DNA from: GCA-003244245 sp036501085
GTDB taxonomy: Bacteria > Actinomycetota > Actinomycetes > Mycobacteriales > Pseudonocardiaceae
NCBI GenBank assembly: GCA_036501085.1
Contig: DASYAZ010000158.1
Location: 1 to 25,529, forward strand
Length of the DNA stretch: 25,529 bases
Reading direction: 5' to 3'
Below the pieces are notes generated by a model that was not told the DNA's origin, ran no database searches, and was given only the letters and a program-made list of their open reading frames with translations. Position 1 is the first letter of the stretch, and every line of letters begins with the position of its first letter. The position numbers and the translations under genes are program-made. This document shows, one piece after another, positions 7,324-13,168 of this stretch.

Positions 7324-7481
7324 CCCGATATCGCCCCTTCCGGAACACCGATCCCGATCAGCTTGACCGCGAATCTCCGCAGGCACCCCGCGCAATGCCA
7401 TGCCCCGTGCGGTTCTGCCACCGGGTGCAGGTCCTCCTCCCCGCAGTAGGGGCAATAGAACGGCACCGCGCGCTCGCTCAT
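7320..7481 (-). CDS. 53-aa zinc-ribbon protein between sir and cysH
   Basis: This small gene starts at ATG 7481 and stops with TGA at 7322-7320. It overlaps both neighbours by 4 nt: ATGA with the sir stop upstream and ATGA with the cysH start downstream. It has two CxxC knuckles, Cys10-Pro-Tyr-Cys13 and Cys30-Ala-Gly-Cys33, separated by a short acidic segment with HPVAEPHGAW, then a hydrophobic-basic strand (RRFAVKLIG). This is a rubredoxin/zinc-ribbon-like knuckle pair. A similar small gene sits at the same place in Streptomyces sulfate reduction clusters. Its function is not established; the position suggests an accessory to sulfite or APS reductase, for metal binding, electron transfer or complex assembly. 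Its coupling to both flanking genes makes it very likely real. Confidence 0.88.
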   Translation of the reverse strand: MSERAVPFYCPYCGEEDLHPVAEPHGAWHCAGCLRRFAVKLIGIGVPEGAISG

Positions 7482-9187
7482 TGGAGATCAGCCTCGTCTG
7501 CCCTGGCCACCCACCGGGCGAACCGCTCACCGGTGTCGCGTTGCTTGACGTACTGGCGGACTACCCGTTCCACGTAGTCACCCAGCTCGCTGGAGGCGAC
7601 CTTCAGCCCGCGCAGCTTACGACCGAACCCGGCGTCGGGTCCGAGCCCACCACCCAAGTGCACCTGGAAGCCGGGCACCTGGTGACCGTCCGCGGTGGTG
7701 ATGATCTGTCCCTTGAGGCCGATGTCGGCGGTCTGGGTGCGGGCGCAGGCGTTCGGGCAGCCGTTGAGGTGGATGGCGATGGGGGCGTCCAGATCGGGGA
7801 TGTCGGCCAGCCGGGCCTCCAGCTCGGCGACCAGCGCGATGGCCCGGCCCTTCGTCTCCACGATCGCCAGCTTGCAGAACTCGATGCCGGTGCAGGCCAT
7901 CGTGTTGCGCCGCCACGGCGTCGGCCTGGCGTGCAGGCCCAGCTCGTCGAGCTCGGCTACCAGCGGGTCGACGTGGGCGTCCTCGACGTCGAGCACCAGC
8001 AGTTGCTGCTGCACCGTGGTGCGCAGCCGGCGGGATCCGCTCCGCTCGGCGGCGTCGGCCACCTTGATCAGCGTGGAACCGGACACCCGGCCGGCGATCG
8101 CCGCGGCGCCGACGTAGTAGCGCCCATCGACCTGCTGGTGCACCCCGATGTGGTCCCGGGGGCCGGTCCAGTGCTCCGGAGCGGGACCGTCGACCATCGG
8201 TTGCTTGAGGTACTCGATCTCCAGGACCTCGCGGAACTTCTCGGCACCCCAGTCGGCGACCAGGAACTTGATCCGGGCACGGTTGCGTAAGCGCCGGTAT
8301 CCGTAGTCCCGGAACAGCCCGACCACCCCGGCCCACACGTCGGCGACCTCCTCCAGCGGCACCCAGGCACCGAGGCGCACGCCGAGGTGCGGGTTGGTGG
8401 ACAGCCCGCCGCCGACCCACAGGTCGAAGCCGGGACCGCGCTCCGGGTGCCGCACGCCGACGAACGCAATGTCGTTGATCTCGTGCACCACGTCGTGACG
8501 GGGTGAACCGGAGATCGCCGATTTGAACTTGCGCGGCAGGTTGGAGAACTCCTTGCCGCCGATATACCGCTCGGCGATCTGGCGGATCGCCGGGGTGCCG
8601 TCGATGATCTCGTCGGCGGCGATGCCCGCGACCGGGGAGCCGAGGATCACCCGGGGGCAGTCGCCGCACGCCTCGGTGGTGGACAGGCCGACCGCCTCCA
8701 GCTTGTCCCAGATCGCCGGCACATCCTCGATCTGGATCCAGTGCAGCTGGACGTTCTGCCGGTCGGTGATGTCGGCGGTGTCCCTGGCGTAGGTCCGGGA
8801 CACCTCGCCGATGACCCGGAGCTGCTCGGTGCTCAGCGCGCCGGAGTCGATGCGCACCCGCATCATGAAGTAGCGATCGTCGAGCTCCTCGGGCTCCAGC
8901 GCGCCGGTGCGGCCACCGTCGATGTTCGGCTTGCGCTGGGTGTAGAGCCCCATCCAGCGGAACCGGCCGCGCAGGTCACCCGGGTCGATCGAGTCGAAGC
9001 CGCGCTTCGAGTAGATCCCCTCGATGCGGGCCCGCACGTTGAGCGCGTCGTCGTCGCGTTTGGTCCGCTCGTTGGGGTTCAGCGGTTCCCGGTACCCCAG
9101 CGCCCACTGACCCTCACCGCGGCGGCGCTTCGCGGGCGCCGCCCGACGGGCCGGAGCAGCTGCGCCGGCCAGCTGTGTTGACACCAT
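7478..9187 (-). CDS. sir: Ferredoxin-dependent assimilatory sulfite reductase
   Basis: 569 residues from ATG at 9187 with GGAGG 10 nt upstream. It reduces sulfite to sulfide with six electrons from ferredoxin. Cys432-x5-Cys438 (CTGIEFC) and Cys477-x3-Cys481 (CPNAC) bind the coupled siroheme and [4Fe-4S] cluster. Two ferrodoxin-like/nitrite-sulfite reductase repeats are visible. Tyr82 (GLYTQRKP) and Cys174 (TTEACGDCPR) are 92 residues apart, the same spacing as the Tyr-Cys side-chain crosslink of M. tuberculosis NirA (Tyr69-Cys161), which acts on sulfite; this supports sulfite rather than nitrite as substrate. The first 30 residues are Ala/Arg-rich and poorly conserved. A leader peptide ends 113 nt upstream. 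It is the first structural gene of the operon. Confidence 0.96.
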   Translation of the reverse strand: MVSTQLAGAAAPARRAAPAKRRRGEGQWALGYREPLNPNERTKRDDDALNVRARIEGIYSKRGFDSIDPGDLRGRFRWMGLYTQRKPNIDGGRTGALEPEELDDRYFMMRVRIDSGALSTEQLRVIGEVSRTYARDTADITDRQNVQLHWIQIEDVPAIWDKLEAVGLSTTEACGDCPRVILGSPVAGIAADEIIDGTPAIRQIAERYIGGKEFSNLPRKFKSAISGSPRHDVVHEINDIAFVGVRHPERGPGFDLWVGGGLSTNPHLGVRLGAWVPLEEVADVWAGVVGLFRDYGYRRLRNRARIKFLVADWGAEKFREVLEIEYLKQPMVDGPAPEHWTGPRDHIGVHQQVDGRYYVGAAAIAGRVSGSTLIKVADAAERSGSRRLRTTVQQQLLVLDVEDAHVDPLVAELDELGLHARPTPWRRNTMACTGIEFCKLAIVETKGRAIALVAELEARLADIPDLDAPIAIHLNGCPNACARTQTADIGLKGQIITTADGHQVPGFQVHLGGGLGPDAGFGRKLRGLKVASSELGDYVERVVRQYVKQRDTGERFARWVARADEADLQ

Positions 9188-9256
9188 CTGGGTCGACCTC
9201 CAGGTCGCGGCGGGGGCACGCGCGGCAGACCTGGATCCGGGCAGAAAGGGACCGGC

Positions 9257-9274
9257 CGGCCGGCTCCCCGGCCG
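9257..9274 (-). terminator. GC hairpin between leader peptide and sir (candidate attenuator)
   Basis: CGGCCGG (9257-9263) and CCGGCCG (9268-9274) pair in a 7-bp stem with a 4-nt loop. On the minus strand a GC-rich stretch and then a short T-rich stretch (CCCTTTCTG) follow. It sits between the leader stop and the sir ribosome site, where a transcription attenuator would be expected. The T-tract is weak, so it may instead be a pause or anti-terminator arm. Confidence 0.4.
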
Positions 9275-9300
9275 TCACTCGCAGTGAGATTCGGCGCGGG

Positions 9301-9393
9301 TCAGACGGTTGACCGGCACATCGCGCTGGAGACGCGTTGGTAATCGACGTGGCGACGGGCCACCAGTCGTAGGCTCAACGCGCGAGACACCAT
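9301..9393 (-). CDS. Cysteine-containing leader peptide upstream of sir
   Basis: A 30-codon ORF (ATG 9393-9391, TGA 9303-9301) 113 nt upstream of sir. Its second half, ARRHVDYQRVSSAMCRSTV, closely matches the RRHVDxxRVSSAxC pattern of actinobacterial leader peptides found upstream of sulfur genes. It has exactly the same length as the leader at 2947-3039 and 11 identical positions in an ungapped alignment, including the single conserved Cys26 near the stop. It has no good ribosome site. The role I infer is to sense Cys-tRNA supply through translation and to control read-through into the sir operon. A GC hairpin lies between it and sir. Confidence 0.85.
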   Translation of the reverse strand: MVSRALSLRLVARRHVDYQRVSSAMCRSTV

Positions 9394-9478
9394 CTCAGCG
9401 TGCCATCCGTCCAGGTTCGCTGACTACCCGAACCCAGAGGTTGAGAGGATCGTCACCACAATGGGGTAGGGATCTCCG

Positions 9479-10435
9479 TTACAGCAAGCCGGACCAGCGC
9501 CAGAACAGCTTTCCCGGTCCGGCGATCAGGCCGACCTCGTTGAAGAAGTCGATGACCTTGCGGGCGGCGGTGCGTTTGGTCTGCCGCCAGTGCGGGTTGG
9601 CAGCGGCCGCTGCGACGGCCTCCCGGACGTCCAGCCCGACCGCGGCGTACACCTTGGAGTCGATCAGCCTGGTGGTGGAGAAATAGACCACCAGGGCCAG
9701 GACCATCCGGCTGTACGCCCGGCCCAGCGGGCCGAGCCGCGGCCATTGCCGCAACGTCTCCTCGCGCGCGTAGCGAATGTGGCGGGCCTCCTCGATGACA
9801 TGGATCCGGGACACCGTCTGGACGATCGGTTGCAGGGACTCGTCCGCCATCTGCTCGCGCTGCAGCGTGTCGAGGATCTCCTCGACGTAGATCGCGCCGC
9901 CGAAGGTCAGGGTGCCGTTGGAGGTCGTCTTGAGCAGCCGGCCGAGGTGGTGCACAAACCATCCGGGACCGTAGTCCGGGCCGCCGAACTTCTCCGCCGC
10001 GCGGGAGAACATCACTGAGTGCCGGCACTCGTCGCCGATCTCGGTGTAGGCGTACCGGGCGTGCGCGCTGCCTGCGGGACGGTCGTAGACGTGCCGGATC
10101 AGCATCTGCATCAGGATCGTCTCGAACCAGATGCCCATGCAGTACAGGCTCGCCAGCTCGTGGCGGGTCAGCGCGATCCGCTGCTCCTCGCTCATCCGGT
10201 CCCACAGCTGCGTTCCATAGAGCGAGCTGCGCTCCGGGGGGAAGAAGTAGCGATCCGGCCGGAGCGGGGCTTCCCAGTCGATCTCGGCGTCCGGGTCGTA
10301 GGAGTGCTTGGCCGAGGTCCGCAGCAGCCGCTGCGCGGTCAGCTCCCGATCAGGGACCTCGCGGCTCATGGTCGCGTCAAACGCGCTGGTGGGGGCGCCA
10401 GTGGGGGAGCTGGTAGGGGCGCTGGTGGGGGACAT
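9479..10435 (-). CDS. AurF-like diiron oxygenase
   Basis: 318 residues from ATG at 10435 with AAGGAGG 6 nt upstream. The family includes p-aminobenzoate N-oxygenase AurF, which uses a carboxylate-bridged diiron centre to oxidise arylamines. The ligand set is visible: Glu105 (FETILMQ), Glu136 and His139 (GDECRHS), Glu185 (YVEEILD), and His212, Glu216 and His219 (HVIEEARH). Spacing matches all seven AurF ligands as I recall them (E101, E136, H139, E196, H223, E227, H230). The first 18 residues are a Thr/Ser/Pro repeat and probably disordered; Met23 is an alternative start. A TetR gene lies directly upstream on the same strand with a palindrome between them, so it is probably repressed by that regulator. 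The substrate is unknown; no biosynthetic cluster surrounds it. Confidence 0.87.
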   Translation of the reverse strand: MSPTSAPTSSPTGAPTSAFDATMSREVPDRELTAQRLLRTSAKHSYDPDAEIDWEAPLRPDRYFFPPERSSLYGTQLWDRMSEEQRIALTRHELASLYCMGIWFETILMQMLIRHVYDRPAGSAHARYAYTEIGDECRHSVMFSRAAEKFGGPDYGPGWFVHHLGRLLKTTSNGTLTFGGAIYVEEILDTLQREQMADESLQPIVQTVSRIHVIEEARHIRYAREETLRQWPRLGPLGRAYSRMVLALVVYFSTTRLIDSKVYAAVGLDVREAVAAAAANPHWRQTKRTAARKVIDFFNEVGLIAGPGKLFWRWSGLL

Positions 10436-10444
10436 CTGCGGCCT

Positions 10445-10464
10445 CCTTGACGAGCGAGTCAAGG
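10445..10464 (-). promoter_or_regulatory. Inverted repeat overlapping the ribosome site of the oxygenase gene
   Basis: CCTTGAC (10445-10451) and GTCAAGG (10458-10464) form a perfect 7-bp inverted repeat with a 6-nt loop. On the minus-strand mRNA the 3' arm contains the AAGG of the AAGGAGG ribosome site, so the hairpin could hide it. It could also be a second protein-binding site. Confidence 0.45.
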
Positions 10465-10470
10465 CTAAAA

Positions 10471-10490
10471 GTAACTTACTAGTCAGTTAC
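10471..10490. promoter_or_regulatory. Palindromic candidate TetR operator
   Basis: A near-perfect palindrome: GTAACT (10471-10476) and AGTTAC (10485-10490) flank TACTAGTC. It overlaps the stop codon of the TetR gene (10487-10489) and lies 36 nt upstream of the oxygenase start. Size and symmetry fit a TetR-family operator, and the position fits control of the oxygenase gene. Confidence 0.6.
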
Positions 10491-11167
10491 TTGGCAAGGG
10501 GTACCCATTCTCCCCGGCGGATCCGGTCCAGGCCCAGCCATCCGAAGTCGACGGCGCGCGCCTCCACCATCGCTCGCGGCACCTCGGGATGGTCCAGCCA
10601 CCAGGACATGAGCCCCTGGAGCGCGCCGACGACCAGCGGGACGGTCAGCCGGGCCTGCGCGAGCACCTCCTCTTTGGACAGCGCAGCCGCATCCTGCTGC
10701 TCGGGGGTGTAGTAGCTGGCGAGGATCCGCGCGAGCGCCTCGTTGAACTGCTCCCGGAGCGTGCGCAGCGGCGCGCCGACCTCGGGGTTGTCCAGGTGCC
10801 GGGCCACCAGAGCCCAGGACTCCGGATGCTCGGAGACCAGGTCACAGAGCAGCCGGACCGCGCCGCGCCAGGCGCCGAGCGCGTCACCGGCCATGCCGAG
10901 GATCTCGGGCAGCCGGTTCATGAAGCTCTCCACCACCTGCTCGGTGACCGCCGCGAAGAGTTCCTCCTTGCTGCCGAAGTGCTGGTAGAGCAGCGCCTTG
11001 CTGACCCCGGCGGTGCTCGCCACGTGTTCCATCTGGGTGAGGTAGTAGCCCCGGCTACCGAACTCCTGCAGCGCCGCTTCGAGCAGCTCACGCCGCCTGG
11101 CCTGCGACGACAACCTGCGCCGGGCGGGTGCCGCGCTCGAGGCTTGGTGTGGGGATGGCCGGCTCAC
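10487..11167 (-). CDS. TetR/AcrR-family transcriptional regulator
   Basis: 226 residues from GTG at 11167. The N-terminal helix-turn-helix is typical: RRELLEAALQEFGSRGYYLTQMEHVASTAGVSKALLYQHFGSKEELFAAV (about 25-75). It is followed by an all-helical ligand-binding domain that ends in LDRIRRGEWVP, common in actinobacterial members. It lies directly upstream of the AurF-like oxygenase on the same strand and is divergent from the flavin oxidoreductase at 11227. The palindrome over its own stop codon is the best operator candidate. Its ligand is unknown; an aromatic or amphipathic substrate of the oxygenase is a reasonable guess. Confidence 0.95.
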   Translation of the reverse strand: MSRPSPHQASSAAPARRRLSSQARRRELLEAALQEFGSRGYYLTQMEHVASTAGVSKALLYQHFGSKEELFAAVTEQVVESFMNRLPEILGMAGDALGAWRGAVRLLCDLVSEHPESWALVARHLDNPEVGAPLRTLREQFNEALARILASYYTPEQQDAAALSKEEVLAQARLTVPLVVGALQGLMSWWLDHPEVPRAMVEARAVDFGWLGLDRIRRGEWVPLAK

Positions 11168-11226
11168 GCCGACTAGTGTCCCCGTTGGCAGGGGGTTGTG
11201 CGTGCTGCGGGGATGGGGGAGATCGG

Positions 11227-12600
11227 GTGAGCGAGCAGGACGGGGTTGAGGTCGGGGTTGAGGTAGACGTCGCCGTGATCGGGATGGGACCCGGCGGGGA
11301 GGTCGCGGCGAACCGGCTGATGGCCGCCGGGAAGCGCGTCGCGGTCATCGAGCGGGAGCTGATCGGTGGGGAGTGCGCCTACTGGGCGTGTGTCCCGTCC
11401 AAGACGGTGCTGCGGCCGCCGGAGGCCTGTGCCGATGTCGACCGCGCCGCCGGGGTCAGCGGCGCGAGGCTGGACTGGCCGGCCACCCGGGATTATCGCG
11501 ACGTCATCGCCCGGCATCTCGACGACTCCGGGCAGGCCACCGACTATGCCGATCGGGGTGCGGTGGTACTGCGCGGTGAGGCCGTGATCACCGGAAACGG
11601 CCGGGTTCAGGTCGGAGAGCGGGAGGTGCTCGCCGATCACCTCATCGTCGCGACCGGCTCGGCGGCCGTGATCCCGCCCATCCCCGGCCTCGCTGAGGTC
11701 ACCACCTGGACCAACCGGGAGACCTACACCACCGCCGAACTGCCGTCCCGGGTGGTGATCATCGGTGGTAGCGCGGTCGGGATCGAGACCGCGTTGTTCC
11801 TGGCACGCTTCGGGGTGTCCGTGACGCTGCTGCAACGCGGCGATCAGCTACTCACCCGGGAGGAGCCGCGGGTCGGCGAGCTGGCGACTGCGTATCTACG
11901 CGAGGCCGGGGTGGCGGTCCGCACCGGCGCCAGCCCACTGCGGGCCTACCGGGAGGGCGCCGAGAGTGTCCTGGAACTTCAGGACGGCAGCCAGGCGCGT
12001 GGCGATGTCGTCATCCTGGCCACCGGCCGGACGCCCCGCACCGCCGGGCTCGGCCTGCAGCACACCGGGGCGCGGGTCGGCGCGCACGGCGGGATCGTCG
12101 TGGACGAGCACTGCCGGGCCGCCGACGGTGTGTGGGCGATCGGCGACGCCACCGGACTGATGCTGTTCACCCACGTGGCGAAATACCAGGGTCGGATCGC
12201 CGCCGACGCGATCCTGGGCCGCCCGCGGCCGGCCCGGTACCAGGGTGTCCCCCGGGTGGTGTTCGGCGACCCGGAGATCGCCGCGGTCGGGCTGACCCGG
12301 GCGCAGGCCGATCGGCAGGGCCTGAACACCGTTACCGCCGAGCTCGATCTCGCCGCAACCCTGACCCGGCCGGTGACCCACGAACGTGACCCGCGCGGGA
12401 ACCTGGGACTGCTCGCCGACGTCGACCGCGGTGTGCTCGTGGGCGCCTGGGCGGTGGCTCCGCAGGCCGGCGAGTGGATCCACCAGGCCTGCCTGGCGAT
12501 CCGCGCCGAGATCCCCATCGAGATCCTGCTCGACCAGGTCGCCCAGTTCCCCACCTACAGCGAGGGCTACCTCCTCGCTGTGGAAGCTCTCGATCTGTAG
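11227..12600 (+). CDS. FAD-dependent pyridine nucleotide-disulfide oxidoreductase
   Basis: 457 residues from GTG at 11227 after GGGGGAG; the extra upstream frame overlaps the divergent TetR gene and is not conserved-looking. The FAD-binding GMGPGG is at 19-24, the redox-active Cys50-x4-Cys55 is in GGECAYWACVPSK, the NAD(P) site GGSAVG is at 180-185, and GDATG near 335 contacts FAD. These place it in the class I family with lipoamide dehydrogenase and mercuric reductase. The C-terminal HPTxSE motif that carries the catalytic His reads FPTYSE here, with Phe441 in the His position, so it is unlikely to be a normal lipoamide or glutathione reductase. A short DNA repeat (GGGGTTGAGGT twice) encodes VEVGVEV near the N-terminus. 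Electron acceptor unknown. Confidence 0.9.
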   Translation: MSEQDGVEVGVEVDVAVIGMGPGGEVAANRLMAAGKRVAVIERELIGGECAYWACVPSKTVLRPPEACADVDRAAGVSGARLDWPATRDYRDVIARHLDDSGQATDYADRGAVVLRGEAVITGNGRVQVGEREVLADHLIVATGSAAVIPPIPGLAEVTTWTNRETYTTAELPSRVVIIGGSAVGIETALFLARFGVSVTLLQRGDQLLTREEPRVGELATAYLREAGVAVRTGASPLRAYREGAESVLELQDGSQARGDVVILATGRTPRTAGLGLQHTGARVGAHGGIVVDEHCRAADGVWAIGDATGLMLFTHVAKYQGRIAADAILGRPRPARYQGVPRVVFGDPEIAAVGLTRAQADRQGLNTVTAELDLAATLTRPVTHERDPRGNLGLLADVDRGVLVGAWAVAPQAGEWIHQACLAIRAEIPIEILLDQVAQFPTYSEGYLLAVEALDL

Positions 12601-12661
12601 CCGACCGGTGTTGGCCCTATCCTGGCCACCCGACCCTGTTGACTCTGTTTGGTTATCGGAG

Positions 12662-13168
12662 GTGAGTACGACGAGCGAGCACCAATCCGCTGCCGGTCCT
12701 CAACTGAGCGCGGACACCCAGCAACGCCTGGAGCACGAGCTCGACGACCTGCGGGCGCAGCGTCGCCAGCTCGACGAGGCCATCAACGAGACCGACGGGG
12801 TGGACGACGGCGCCGACGCGGCCCAGCGACTGGAACGCGCCGACGAGCGCGCCCTGCTCGACGGCCGCGCCGACGACATCACCAGGTTGCTCTCCGGCGA
12901 GGTGGACCGCTCCGCCGAAGGCGGCCTGGCCGACGGCACCGAGGTGAGCGTGCGGTTCGATGACGGCACTGTCTCCACCATGACCGTCGTCATGGTGCCG
13001 GATGCTGCGCCTGAGTCCAAGGAGGTGCTGACCGCGGACAGCCCACTCGGCCAGGCGCTGGTGGATGCCAAAGCCGGGGATACGGTCACCTACGACGGGC
13101 CCGAGGGCGAGATCGTCGTGGAGGTGCTCGCGATCCGGCCGCCTGGATCGTCACAGCGTCCGCGCTAG
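12662..13168 (+). CDS. GreA/GreB-family transcription elongation factor-like protein
   Basis: 168 residues from GTG at 12662. An N-terminal coiled coil (about 15-80, with QQRLEHELDDLRAQRRQLDEAI and a second helix) is followed by the FKBP-like C-terminal domain (about 88-160) with the family's SPLGQAL and GDTVTYDGPEGEIVVEVLAI. Gre factors bind in the RNA polymerase secondary channel and rescue backtracked complexes through two acidic residues at the coiled-coil tip. Here the tip reads TDGVDDGAD rather than the usual GDLxEN, so cleavage activity is uncertain. Some actinobacteria carry such Gre-like paralogues beside true GreA. The ribosome site abuts the GTG, so the mRNA may be leaderless. Its 3' end overlaps htpG by 18 bp, tail to tail. 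Confidence 0.88.
   Translation: MSTTSEHQSAAGPQLSADTQQRLEHELDDLRAQRRQLDEAINETDGVDDGADAAQRLERADERALLDGRADDITRLLSGEVDRSAEGGLADGTEVSVRFDDGTVSTMTVVMVPDAAPESKEVLTADSPLGQALVDAKAGDTVTYDGPEGEIVVEVLAIRPPGSSQRPR

Noticed and set aside
7324..7530. Longer N-terminus for CysH
   Set aside because: This part is the zinc-ribbon gene and the sir 3' end read in another frame; the ATG at 7323 has a ribosome site.
9394..9478. Promoter of the sir leader
   Set aside because: TAGTCA and other hexamers are present, but none has a convincing -35 at 16-18 nt, so I did not call a promoter.
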